Positions 14,714 through 23,118 of a stretch of 35,365 nucleotides of DNA are shown in pieces. Below the pieces are notes generated by a model. The model had not been told where the DNA came from, did no database searches, and worked only from the letters and a program-made list of their open reading frames with translations. A program made the translations under genes and the position numbers. Location: positions 1 to 35,365 of the forward strand of contig NZ_CYGX02000115.1 in NCBI RefSeq assembly GCF_900019265.1. Direction: 5' to 3'. The first letter of the stretch is position 1. Every line of letters starts with the position of its first letter. The stretch comes from Paraburkholderia ribeironis (GTDB lineage: Bacteria > Pseudomonadota > Gammaproteobacteria > Burkholderiales > Burkholderiaceae).

Positions 14714-15063
14714 GCGTTTTCTCCGTGGCGGCTAACGTCGCGCTCCGCTTCGTCGTGCGACGCGGGCTCGAGCAGATCGAGCTGGTTATCCGGCTCGCTG
14801 TTCGCGCGGGCTCGCGGCAGTTTTTCGAGAATCGCATTCAGGCGCACCTGGGCGTCGTCGATCTTGGCGGACAGTGCGTCGCGTTCCGCTTGCAGCGCAT
14901 TGCGCTCCTCGCGCAGCAGCGCGAGTTCCGTGCGCGTGGCTTCCGCTTCCGCACGCGCTTGCGCAAGCTGCTCTTCGAGCGCGAGCCGCGCTTCATGGTG
15001 GCGCTGGCTGATCGCAATCAGCTTGCCGATATTCTGTGAGAGTGTTTCGAGTTCGGTGAGCAT
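14710..15063 (-). CDS. ZapB-like coiled-coil protein upstream of zapA
   Basis: A 117-residue protein, nearly all coiled coil: heptad-rich from about residue 5 to 75 (LETLSQNIGKLIAISQRHH, then long E/A/L/R runs), then a polar C-terminal tail without structure. It corresponds to the small coiled-coil genes (TIGR02449-like, often annotated ZapB-like) that precede zapA in many proteobacteria. Coupling to zapA by a 4-bp overlap suggests a role in division or in controlling ZapA, but similarity of coiled coils is weak evidence and I do not assign a symbol. No signal peptide or membrane segment. Confidence 0.8.
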   Translation of the reverse strand: MLTELETLSQNIGKLIAISQRHHEARLALEEQLAQARAEAEATRTELALLREERNALQAERDALSAKIDDAQVRLNAILEKLPRARANSEPDNQLDLLEPASHDEAERDVSRHGENA

Positions 15064-15284
15064 GTGCTGCGTCCTCTAAAGACATCGCATTTTAGCGCGG
15101 AATATTGGTGTTTCCGACAATTGTCTCGTTTCGAGACGTAACAACATCGCTTTGTGCCGGCTTTTCTCGACCAGATGATGAAAAAGTACTCACTCGCCGG
15201 ACAATAACCTGCATCCAGCAGAACAGCTTGCGCGAGGAGCGGCCTTTCTTGACGCACTGCGAGCCCGCTCCTAAACTGCCCGCA

Positions 15285-15512
15285 CTCTGGTGCCCGTGCG
15301 CTCTTTCACAGTGCGCACAGTTAAACGGGAAGCAGGGCGCGCCGTTCATCAGAACGCGCGAACCTGCGCTGCCCCCGCAACGGTAAGCGACCGCATTCGT
15401 CATGCAGGTCGATCCTGAAACGCATGTCCGAAGTTCAACATGCGAGTGTGCCACTGCGCGTCACGCGTGGGAAGGCGGGATCGATGTGTCGCCAGCCCGG
15501 ATACCGGCCAGA
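15285..15512 (+). promoter_or_regulatory. Cobalamin riboswitch
   Basis: The leader of btuB contains the conserved cobalamin riboswitch elements in order: GGTGCCCG (15289), TTAAACGGGAAGC (15321), GCCCCCGCAACGGTAAGCG (15371), TGCCACTG then TGGGAAGGCGGG (15429-15479), and the B12 box GCCAGCCCGGATACCGGCC (15491-15509). Adenosylcobalamin binding to such RNAs represses downstream expression. A GGGAGAGG / GTCCCCC pairing just after the box (15512-15530) may form the expression platform close to the btuB start. The upstream stretch 15064-15284 should hold the promoter and shows no gene. Confidence 0.96.
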
Positions 15513-15616
15513 GGGAGAGGTACGTCCCCCGCATAAACGTTAAACATGGGGCGCCTCGTTACGCATCGGCCTGCGGGGAAGCGGGCCGTGCACGCTATCC
15601 ACAGGAATGTCATCCC

Positions 15617-17527
15617 ATGCTGTCCCCCATCGCCCGCGCGACGCTGCTCGCTTTTGCGGGCCTGCCGCTCGTCGTGCACGCTCAGGCTGAGGGTTCTGCG
15701 GCGGCGTCTTCATCAGCGGCTGCATCGGCCGACGATGCGAATGCCACCGCGACGAACGCATCGCCCATCGTGTTGTCGCCGGTTGTCGTGACCGCGCGGC
15801 GCGGGCCGCAAGCGCTCGCGGACACGATCCCGCAGACCTCTCTATTCGATCGGCAGGATCTCGCCGATACCACCGCGACCGATTTGCCCGGCTTGCTGCA
15901 ACTCGCGCCGGGTGCGCAAATCTCGCGTACAGGCGGCCCTGGTTCGACCGCGAGCCTCTTTCTGCGCGGCGCGTCGTCGACGCAATCGCTGTTGCTGATC
16001 GACGGCGTGCGGGTCGATTCGGTGAGTCTGGGTGCGCCGCAACTCGCGCAGATTCCACTCGACCAGATCGATCACGTCGAAGTGGTGAACGGCAATGTAT
16101 CGGCGTTATACGGCTCGGGCGCGATCGGCGGCGTGGTGCAGGTATTCAGGAAGGAGGGCGGTGATCATCCGCCGCGTTTCAATTTTTCGGTGGGCTACGG
16201 CAGTTATCACACGCAGACGCAGCAGGCTGGCGTGAACGGCGCACTGGATCAGGACGGCCGCACGACCTTCAGCATTTCGCTCGCGCGCTCGAAGGACGAC
16301 GGCTTTTCATCGCTCAATCCGAAAGAGGCGCCCAATGCCAATCCGAATGCGAACGGCTATCTGAACGAGAGCGTCTCGGCTTCGCTGCGCCATCAGTTCA
16401 ACGAGAGATGGGACGCCGGCGTCAGCTATTTCCAGTCGAACGGCAACAACAGCTATGACAACGCGTATGGCGTGCCGACCGATCTGAACAACCTGTATAG
16501 CAAGGTGCGCCAGGTGTCGGCGTTTGCGAACGGCAAGCTGACCGACTGGTGGACTACGCATCTGATCGTCTCCGAGGGCGACGACCGCAGCGTGTCGAAG
16601 ACCAACGGCGTATACGGCGACCGCTTCGATACCGACAATCGCCAGTACACATGGCAGAACGATTTCGCGCTTGGCGCGCAGCAGAAGCTGCAGGTCGGCT
16701 ACGAGCATCTCGATCAGCGCCTCGACTCGGGTACGTTCGCGGCGCCGGACCGTCATGTGGATTCGGGCTTCGCCGGTTACACGGCGCGCTTCGGACGCAG
16801 TCAGATTCAGGCCAACGTGCGGCGCGACCAGTATTCCGACTTCGGTGGAGCAAACAGTTACTATCTCGGCTACGGTTTCGACATCACGACGCACTGGAAG
16901 GCAACCGCAAGCTATTCGAGTTCATTTCGCGCGCCGAGCTTCGACGATCTGTACTATCCGATCAGCGGCAATCCTGCGATCCAGCCGGAGCGCAGTCATT
17001 CGATCGAAGCCGCGTTGCAGTACGCGTCGACGGCGCTTGGCGTGATGCGCGTGAGCGCATTCCAGACCCGCTATTCGAATCTGATCGACTACGCGCAGGT
17101 GACACCCGGCATCTATCTGGCCGAGAACGTCGGCCATGCGAAGGTGCAGGGGCTGGAAGGATCGTGGAGCGGGCATGTCGGCAAGACGGATGTGCGCGCG
17201 TCGGTGACGCTGCAAAACCCCGTCGACCTCGACAACGATGTCGACCTCGTGCGGCGCGCACGGCGCTTCGGTGCGCTCGCGGTGAATCGCAGCATCGACC
17301 GCTGGCGCGTGGGTGGCGAGTGGATCGTGGGCGGCCCGCGCGACGATAGCAGCGGCAAGCTGGGCGGCTACGGCGTCGTGAATCTGTCGGCACGCTATAA
17401 CGTCACGAAAGCATGGTACGTGGTGGCGCAAATCCAGAACCTGTTGAACAAGGACTATGAAACGGCCTACTCGTATAACTCGCCGGGACGCGGTGCGTAT
17501 GCCACGCTCGGCTGGCAGCAGCAGTGA
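15617..17527 (+). CDS. btuB: TonB-dependent vitamin B12 receptor BtuB
   Basis: A 636-residue outer-membrane receptor that imports cobalamin with energy from TonB-ExbBD. The signal peptide covers about residues 1-24 (cleavage near VHAQA). A low-complexity linker precedes the TonB box SPVVVTARR (54-62), then the plug domain (DLPGLLQLAPGAQISRTGG, LRGASSTQSLLLIDGVRVDS, LYGSGAIGGVVQVF) and a 22-strand barrel. The end YATLGWQQQ lacks the usual terminal aromatic but has Trp three residues before. The ATG at 15617 follows AGGA by about 9 bases; earlier in-frame ATGs lie inside the riboswitch. It is the first gene of the B12-regulated operon, with substrate specificity supported by the riboswitch and the following btuCD. 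Confidence 0.94.
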   Translation: MLSPIARATLLAFAGLPLVVHAQAEGSAAASSSAAASADDANATATNASPIVLSPVVVTARRGPQALADTIPQTSLFDRQDLADTTATDLPGLLQLAPGAQISRTGGPGSTASLFLRGASSTQSLLLIDGVRVDSVSLGAPQLAQIPLDQIDHVEVVNGNVSALYGSGAIGGVVQVFRKEGGDHPPRFNFSVGYGSYHTQTQQAGVNGALDQDGRTTFSISLARSKDDGFSSLNPKEAPNANPNANGYLNESVSASLRHQFNERWDAGVSYFQSNGNNSYDNAYGVPTDLNNLYSKVRQVSAFANGKLTDWWTTHLIVSEGDDRSVSKTNGVYGDRFDTDNRQYTWQNDFALGAQQKLQVGYEHLDQRLDSGTFAAPDRHVDSGFAGYTARFGRSQIQANVRRDQYSDFGGANSYYLGYGFDITTHWKATASYSSSFRAPSFDDLYYPISGNPAIQPERSHSIEAALQYASTALGVMRVSAFQTRYSNLIDYAQVTPGIYLAENVGHAKVQGLEGSWSGHVGKTDVRASVTLQNPVDLDNDVDLVRRARRFGALAVNRSIDRWRVGGEWIVGGPRDDSSGKLGGYGVVNLSARYNVTKAWYVVAQIQNLLNKDYETAYSYNSPGRGAYATLGWQQQ

Positions 17528-17569
17528 CGGATACGCTGCATTAAGTGCGTGCAAATGAGGAGCATGCGA

Positions 17570-18652
17570 ATGAGCCGTCATCCGGCTTCACTGCCCGCCG
17601 CTCGCGTGCGGACCATGAACGCGAAGCGCGCAGCCGCGATCTGGCTGGTGCTCGCGGCCGTTGCGCTGGCGGTGCTGATGGCGTCGCTCGCGCTCGGCAG
17701 TGTGTCGCTTGCGCCCGGCCGCGTGCTGGCCGCGCTGCTGCCGGCGCATGCGTGGCATGCGGCGCCGGGCGTGCCCGCGCCGTCGCTCGGATCGGCTGAC
17801 GTGGCAGGCGAGATCGTCCGCACGCTGCGGCTGCCGCGCGCATTGGCGGGCTTCGCGTGCGGCGCATTGCTCGCGTTGGCCGGTGCGCTGCTGCAAGTGC
17901 TGTTGCGCAATCCGCTCGCCGAACCCTATGTGCTGGGCGTGTCGGGCGGCGCGGCGACGTTCGCGCTGGTGGCGATGATCGGCGGCTGCGCGTGGTGGAT
18001 CGTCGACGCCAGCGCGTTCGCCGGCGCATTCGTGTCGATCCTGCTGGTGCTCGGGCTCGCGCGCCGCGAGTTGTGGCGCGGCGAGCCGCAGGACACGTCG
18101 CCGCGTTTGCTGCTGACCGGCGCGGTGATCGCGGCGGGCTGGGGCGCGCTCATCACGCTGCTGCTCAACATCGCGCCCGACAGCCGTCTGCGCGGCATGC
18201 TGTTCTGGCTGACCGGCGATCTCAACGGCGGCGCGCTGCCGTGGACGGCGCTCGCCGCGCTGCTGGTCGTGCTGGTGGCGATCGTGCCGGTGGCGCCGCG
18301 CCTGAACGTGCTGCTGCGCGGCGACGCGGCCGCGCAGGCATTGGGCGTCGCCGTGATGCCGCTGCGCTTGCGCGTGTATCTGGTGGCGTCGCTCGCGGCC
18401 GCCGCCGCGGTCACGACGGCGGGCACCATCGGCTTTGTCGGCCTGGTGGTGCCACATGTGTTGCGCCTCGCGTTTGGCAACGATCAGCGCATGCTGCTGC
18501 CGGCCGCCGCGCTCGGCGGCGGCGTCGCGGTGATGGGTGCGGACCTGATTGCACGCATCGTGATCGCGCCAGCGCAATTGCCGGTCGGCGTGATCACGTC
18601 GCTCGTCGGCGTGCCGGTGTTCCTCTGGATGCTGTTGCGCCGAGCTCGATGA
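17570..18652 (+). CDS. btuC: Vitamin B12 ABC transporter permease BtuC
   Basis: A 360-residue FecCD-family inner-membrane permease with about ten hydrophobic segments. Family motifs: LPRALAGFACGALLALAGALLQ, RNPLAEPYVLGVSGGA and GTIGFVGLVVPH near the C-terminus, the coupling region for the ATPase. The N-terminus is longer than in E. coli BtuC; three ATGs are close together and I chose 17570, which is 7 bases after GAGGAG. The B12 role (rather than iron-siderophore) is inferred from riboswitch control and neighbouring btuB and cob genes. It overlaps btuD by 4 bp. Confidence 0.9.
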   Translation: MSRHPASLPAARVRTMNAKRAAAIWLVLAAVALAVLMASLALGSVSLAPGRVLAALLPAHAWHAAPGVPAPSLGSADVAGEIVRTLRLPRALAGFACGALLALAGALLQVLLRNPLAEPYVLGVSGGAATFALVAMIGGCAWWIVDASAFAGAFVSILLVLGLARRELWRGEPQDTSPRLLLTGAVIAAGWGALITLLLNIAPDSRLRGMLFWLTGDLNGGALPWTALAALLVVLVAIVPVAPRLNVLLRGDAAAQALGVAVMPLRLRVYLVASLAAAAAVTTAGTIGFVGLVVPHVLRLAFGNDQRMLLPAAALGGGVAVMGADLIARIVIAPAQLPVGVITSLVGVPVFLWMLLRRAR

Positions 18653-19491
18653 TGCAAGCCCACCACAACGCGTCCGCTCCCGCTCTCAGCGCGCAAAGTC
18701 TGACCTTGCGTGCGGGCACGCGCACGCTGCTCGACGGCTTCACGCACAGCTTTCACGCCGGCGAGATCTGGTGCGTCGCCGGCCCGAACGGCGCGGGCAA
18801 GACCACGCTGCTGTCCACGCTCGCGGGCTTGTTGCAGCCAGAGGCGGGTCATGTCGAGCTGGATGGCGTACGCGTGACCGACTGGCGGCCGCTACCGCTC
18901 GCGCAGCGCCGCGCGTTGATGCCGCAAAGCGCACCCGATGCGTTCAGCGCAAGCGTGCTCGAAATCGTCATGCTGAACCGCTTTCCGCATCTGAGCGGCT
19001 GGGGCTGGGAGCGCGCGGCCGATCGCGCCGCCGCGCATGCGGCGCTGGACCGGTTGGGCCTCGCCGCGTTCGCGACGCGCGACGTGCTGTCGCTATCGGG
19101 CGGTGAGCGTCAACGCGTCGCGCTGGCGGCGGTGCTGTGCCAGGAGGCGCCGCTTCTGCTGCTTGACGAACCGTTGTCGCATCTCGATCTGCATCATCAG
19201 ATTGACTGCCTTGAGGCGCTCACCGAGTGGACGCGCGAGCCGCGCCATACCGTAATGTTCTCGTGCCACGACCTGAATCTGGCGCGCCGTTTTGCGACGC
19301 ATGCGCTGCTGCTTGATGGCGCGGGTGGCGCGTGCGCCGGACCGGTGCACGACGTGCTGACGCCTGCGCTCGCGAGCCGCGCGTTCGGCTACCCGTTGAT
19401 TCTGATTCGCGACGGCGAACACGAGGCGTTGATTCCCGCGCCGCGCGCACGTCATGAATCGCTTGCCGGCGATGATACGTCGGCAGGATGA
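18649..19491 (+). CDS. btuD: Vitamin B12 ABC transporter ATP-binding protein BtuD
   Basis: A 280-residue ABC ATPase that would energise cobalamin import through BtuC. All nucleotide-binding motifs are intact: Walker A GPNGAGKTT (45-53), signature LSGGERQR (149-156), Walker B LLLLDEP (169-175), D-loop SHLD and switch His207 (FSCHDL). The start overlaps the btuC stop as ATGATGA; two successive ATGs at 18649 and 18652 are possible. The gene continues the operon, with cobT 30 bp downstream. The periplasmic binding protein of the same system, btuF, is on the opposite strand at 22105-23031. Confidence 0.92.
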   Translation: MMQAHHNASAPALSAQSLTLRAGTRTLLDGFTHSFHAGEIWCVAGPNGAGKTTLLSTLAGLLQPEAGHVELDGVRVTDWRPLPLAQRRALMPQSAPDAFSASVLEIVMLNRFPHLSGWGWERAADRAAAHAALDRLGLAAFATRDVLSLSGGERQRVALAAVLCQEAPLLLLDEPLSHLDLHHQIDCLEALTEWTREPRHTVMFSCHDLNLARRFATHALLLDGAGGACAGPVHDVLTPALASRAFGYPLILIRDGEHEALIPAPRARHESLAGDDTSAG

Positions 19492-19521
19492 CTGTTCTAT
19501 TCAAACATTCTCTTTCAGACA

Positions 19522-20589
19522 ATGCCCATGACTTCTTCGCCACGTCCGACCGGTTTGCCCGAAGTCGCACCACTCGACCAAACGCTGCGCGCCGAGTTGC
19601 AGCACATCATCGATACCCGCACCAAGCCGCCCGGCAGTCTTGGCCGGCTTGAAACGCTCGCGCGGCAGATGGGCCTGATCCAGCGCAGCACGCATCCCAC
19701 GGTGCAGCGTCCGGCCATGATCGTCTTTGCCGGCGACCACGGCATTGCTGCGGAAGGCGTGAGTCCGTATCCGCAAGCGGTGACCGCGCAGATGGTCGCC
19801 AACTTCCTCGCGGGCGGCGCGGCGATCAATGCGTTGAGCCGGGTTGCCGGGCTCGAACTCGAAGTGGTCAACGCGGGCATCGCGACGCCGCTGCCGTCGA
19901 CCGATGGACTTGTCGACATGCCGATTGCGCCCGGCACGCGCAACTTCGCGCATGAACCCGCGATGACGCATGCCGAAGCGCTCGCCGCGATGCAGGCGGG
20001 CGCGGCTCGCGTGCGCCATCACGCGGCGCTCGGCACCAACGTGATCGGCTTCGGCGAAATGGGGATCGCGAACACTTCGGCGGCCGCCTGTTTGATGAGC
20101 CGCTTGTGTGGGGTGCCGATCGACGAGTGCGTCGGTCGCGGCACCGGTCTGGACAACGCGGGGCTGGCGAAAAAGCGCAACGTGCTCGCGGCGGCTCTCG
20201 CGCATCACCCACTGGTCACCACGCCGCTCGAGGTGCTCGCCACCTTCGGCGGCTTCGAGATCGCGATGATGGCCGGCGCGTATCTCGCGGCCGCCGAAGC
20301 ACGGATGACGATCCTGGTCGATGGCTTCATCGCCACATCGGCGCTGCTGATCGCCGATGCATTCGCGCCTGACGTGCGCGAGTACTGCGTGTTCGCGCAT
20401 GCGTCGAACGAGGCGGGGCATCGGCGCATGCTCGACCATTTCGGCGCGCAGCCGTTGTTGTCGCTCGATATGCGCCTCGGCGAAGGCACTGGCGCGGCGC
20501 TCGCCGTGCCGCTGCTACGCGCGGCGGTGGCGTTCGTCAACGAAATGGCGAGCTTCGAATCGGCCGGCGTCGCGGATCGCGACGCGTGA
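19522..20589 (+). CDS. cobT: Nicotinate-nucleotide-dimethylbenzimidazole phosphoribosyltransferase CobT
   Basis: A 355-residue enzyme that transfers phosphoribose from nicotinate mononucleotide to 5,6-dimethylbenzimidazole, giving alpha-ribazole phosphate for the lower loop of cobalamin. Family landmarks are TKPPGSLGRLETLA near the N-terminus, FAGDHGIAAEGVSPYPQ, GFGEMGIANTSAAA and the C-terminal GEGTGAA, whose Glu321 corresponds to the catalytic base. The length matches the family. ATG 19522 or ATG 19528 may start it. It lies within the btuB-cobC operon, between the transporter and cobS. Confidence 0.96.
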   Translation: MPMTSSPRPTGLPEVAPLDQTLRAELQHIIDTRTKPPGSLGRLETLARQMGLIQRSTHPTVQRPAMIVFAGDHGIAAEGVSPYPQAVTAQMVANFLAGGAAINALSRVAGLELEVVNAGIATPLPSTDGLVDMPIAPGTRNFAHEPAMTHAEALAAMQAGAARVRHHAALGTNVIGFGEMGIANTSAAACLMSRLCGVPIDECVGRGTGLDNAGLAKKRNVLAAALAHHPLVTTPLEVLATFGGFEIAMMAGAYLAAAEARMTILVDGFIATSALLIADAFAPDVREYCVFAHASNEAGHRRMLDHFGAQPLLSLDMRLGEGTGAALAVPLLRAAVAFVNEMASFESAGVADRDA

Positions 20590-20626
20590 CGCGGTTCCTG
20601 CAAGCCAGCATGCACCCGGCCCACTC

Positions 20627-21415
20627 ATGAACCCACCCGTGAACCCGCTCATGGAACTGCGCTACTTCTTCACGGCGCTCGGCTACTTCACGCGCGTGCC
20701 CGTGCCGCGCTGGGTCGGCTACGAGCCGCATTATCTGAACGCGGCGGCACGCTATTTTCCATTGGTCGGCGTCCTGATCGGCGCGTCGAGCGCGCTGGTC
20801 TACCTCGCCGCGCTGCGCGTGTTTCCAGCGGGCGTCGCGGTGCTGTTGTCGATGACTGCGTCGTTGCTGGTGACGGGAGCGTTTCACGAAGACGGCCTGG
20901 CCGATTGCGTCGATGCGTTCGGTGGCGCCTATACGCGCGATGACGTGTTGCGGATCATGCATGATTCGCGCATCGGAGCATTTGGCGCTATCGCGCTGGT
21001 GCTCGCCTTGGCGTTGAAGTGGCAAACGCTCGCGGCCTTGCCACCGTTGCGCGCCGCCAGCCTGATGATTGCCGCGCATGCGGCGAGCCGTGCCTGTGCG
21101 ATCAGCTATCTGGCCACGCATGACTATGTACGTGCTGAAGGCAAAGCCAAGCCGGTCGCCCAGCGTTTGAGCGGCCCCGCGTTGCTGTGCGCCGCGCTGT
21201 TCGGTTTGCCGTGGCTGCTGTGGCCGAATGGGCCCGGTGCGCCGGATTGGCGTTTCGCGGCCGTGATGTTGGCAGTCCTGACGATATCTCGCTTTGCGAT
21301 GGGCCGTTATTTCGTTCGACGCATTGGCGGTTACACCGGCGACTGCCTTGGCTTCGCTCAGCAGATTTTCGAATTGAGCATCTACCTGGTGGGGCTCGCA
21401 TGGATATCATCCTGA
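20627..21415 (+). CDS. cobS: Adenosylcobinamide-GDP ribazoletransferase CobS
   Basis: A 262-residue inner-membrane enzyme that joins alpha-ribazole (phosphate) to adenosylcobinamide-GDP, the step that completes the cobalamin nucleotide loop. It begins with MELRYFFTALGYFTRVPVP (preceded by eight extra residues at the chosen ATG 20627; ATG 20651 is an alternative). The metal-binding acidic motif HEDGLADCVDAF is at 87-98, and GGAYTRDDVLRIMHDSRIG follows. Several membrane helices occupy the rest. The last 16 bp overlap the start of cobC, showing tight operon packing. Confidence 0.95.
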   Translation: MNPPVNPLMELRYFFTALGYFTRVPVPRWVGYEPHYLNAAARYFPLVGVLIGASSALVYLAALRVFPAGVAVLLSMTASLLVTGAFHEDGLADCVDAFGGAYTRDDVLRIMHDSRIGAFGAIALVLALALKWQTLAALPPLRAASLMIAAHAASRACAISYLATHDYVRAEGKAKPVAQRLSGPALLCAALFGLPWLLWPNGPGAPDWRFAAVMLAVLTISRFAMGRYFVRRIGGYTGDCLGFAQQIFELSIYLVGLAWISS

Positions 21416-21990
21416 TTCGTCATCCTGCCGTCGCACTCGATGCCGGTGTGTGTTATGGCCAGAGCGACGTCGCGCTGGCGGAAGACGCCGGGGTATCGTC
21501 GAGTGCGCTTGCGCTGAAGCTCGCCACGTTACAGGTGCCGGCGCCGCGCGTGTTGATGTCGAGTCCGCTCACGCGCTGCTCGGCGCTTGCAGCCGAGATG
21601 GCCAACGACTTCGGCTGCGCGCTCAGCCACGACGAGCGCCTGAAGGAAATGAATTTCGGCGATTGGGAGACGCAGCGCTGGGACGCGATCGACCGCGTGC
21701 TGCTCGACGACTGGGCGGCCAATTTCGAGCACGCGCGTGCGCATGGCGGTGAAAGCGTCGCGCAATTCGTCGAGCGGGTGCGTGCATGGCTCGACGCGTT
21801 CGCGCAGACGCGTGAGCTGTCGCCGGCGTATGTGGTCACGCACGCCGGCGTGATGCGGGTGATTGCGTCGCTGGCGCTGGAAGTGCCGCTCGAGCACAGT
21901 CTGCGCTGGTCGCTCGAGATGGCGGGGATCGTCTGGTTGCGCAGGGACGACGAGACGCAGCAGTGGGCGCTGGTTCGATGGAATGCGTGA
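21400..21990 (+). CDS. cobC: Alpha-ribazole phosphatase CobC (histidine phosphatase family)
   Basis: A 196-residue histidine phosphatase that would remove phosphate from alpha-ribazole phosphate or adenosylcobalamin phosphate at the end of nucleotide-loop assembly. The phosphohistidine site is Arg7-His8, here RHP rather than the common RHG; acid residue Glu83 (LKEMNFGDWE) and the second His148 (VVTHAGVMR) are present. It overlaps cobS by 16 bp and is the last gene of the plus-strand B12 operon. Phosphatase family membership is certain; the B12 role is from position and the FGDWE motif shared with CobC proteins. Confidence 0.9.
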   Translation: MDIILIRHPAVALDAGVCYGQSDVALAEDAGVSSSALALKLATLQVPAPRVLMSSPLTRCSALAAEMANDFGCALSHDERLKEMNFGDWETQRWDAIDRVLLDDWAANFEHARAHGGESVAQFVERVRAWLDAFAQTRELSPAYVVTHAGVMRVIASLALEVPLEHSLRWSLEMAGIVWLRRDDETQQWALVRWNA

Positions 21991-22104
21991 CGGCGAAGAA
22001 GTGATCACGCGTACCTGATCATGTGACGCTCGCCATCGTGCAGGCCGCCGCGCGCAAGTGTGGTCGCGGGTCGCTGGTCACAGCACAGCACGCGTTACGG
22101 CGCA

Positions 22105-23031
22105 TCACTTCCTGCGCGATCGCGCCGTCTCCAGATCTTCACATAGCTGCTGCGCGCCCTGTGCGATGCGGGGTGCCGGCCGATTGATCAGATCGCCGTC
22201 GATCACGAAGAGGTTGTGGTTCGCCACCGCGCTCAAGCCCGGCCACGCCCGCCATAGGTCGAGTTGAGGCAATGCGGTGTCGGGCCGGGTCGCACCGGGC
22301 GCGGCCGTGACGATCGCCTCCGGGTTCGCGGCGAGCACCGCTTCGGTTGAGACGGTCGGCACCAGCGGCTGGAGTCCCGCGAACACATTGCGGCCGCCGC
22401 ACAGCGCGATGACGTCGCTGACCATATGCTCGCCGTTGAGCGTCATCAACGGCCTGTCCCACACCTGATAGAACACGCTGACGGGCGGCCGGCTCGCATA
22501 CTGCGCACGCAAGCTCGCGATGTCCTGACGATACGCGGCCGCCGCGGCATCCGCGGTCGACGACGTGCCGAGCAATTGCCCAAGCCTCATCAGCGACACG
22601 GCCACGTCGTCGAGATGACGCGGCTCGCTGAAGAACAGGGGAACGTGCAGCTCGCGCAGCCGTTCGAGTTGGCGCTGCGCATTGCCATGCCGCCACACCA
22701 CGATCAGATCCGGCTTCAACGCGACGATGCGCTCGAGATCGAGCGCCTTGTTGTCGCCGACGCGCGGCAACTGCCTCGCTGCAGGCGGATAGTCGCTGTA
22801 TGACACGGCGCCGACCATTTTCGCGCCGCCGCCCGCAGCATAGAGCAGCTCGGTGACGTGCGGCGCAAGGCTGATCACGCGCTGCGCGGGGGCCGGCAGC
22901 GTGACGGTCGCGCCGGAGTCGTCGGTGACGGTGATTGCGGCGTGCACGCCTGGCGCGGCGGCGTAGAGTGAGGCGGCGGTGACGAGCTGCGCGAGGCGGA
23001 TGAGGCGAGTGAGTCGGATGGGGCGGATCAT
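22105..23031 (-). CDS. btuF: Cobalamin-binding periplasmic protein BtuF
   Basis: A roughly 308-residue class III solute-binding protein for the BtuCD importer. A basic and hydrophobic N-terminus acts as signal peptide (cleavage near residue 31, VHAAI). The mature part starts ITVTDDSGATVTLPAPAQR, followed by VISLAPHVTELLYAAGG and VGAVSYSDYPPAA, as in BtuF; LKPDLIVVWRHG and a C-terminal helix end it. The start is uncertain: the frame is open to ATG 23082, ATG 23031 gives a better signal peptide, and neither has a clear ribosome site. It is the last gene of the minus-strand cob cluster and converges on cobC. The 114-bp gap between them shows no terminator. Confidence 0.9.
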   Translation of the reverse strand: MIRPIRLTRLIRLAQLVTAASLYAAAPGVHAAITVTDDSGATVTLPAPAQRVISLAPHVTELLYAAGGGAKMVGAVSYSDYPPAARQLPRVGDNKALDLERIVALKPDLIVVWRHGNAQRQLERLRELHVPLFFSEPRHLDDVAVSLMRLGQLLGTSSTADAAAAAYRQDIASLRAQYASRPPVSVFYQVWDRPLMTLNGEHMVSDVIALCGGRNVFAGLQPLVPTVSTEAVLAANPEAIVTAAPGATRPDTALPQLDLWRAWPGLSAVANHNLFVIDGDLINRPAPRIAQGAQQLCEDLETARSRRK

Positions 23032-23118
23032 CGGGCGAGGAGGTTGAAGGCGCGTTGAACGTGTGACCTGCGGGATGAGCATGAGGGAACGCAGCGGGCT
23101 CGTGTGTGCTTCGCTACA

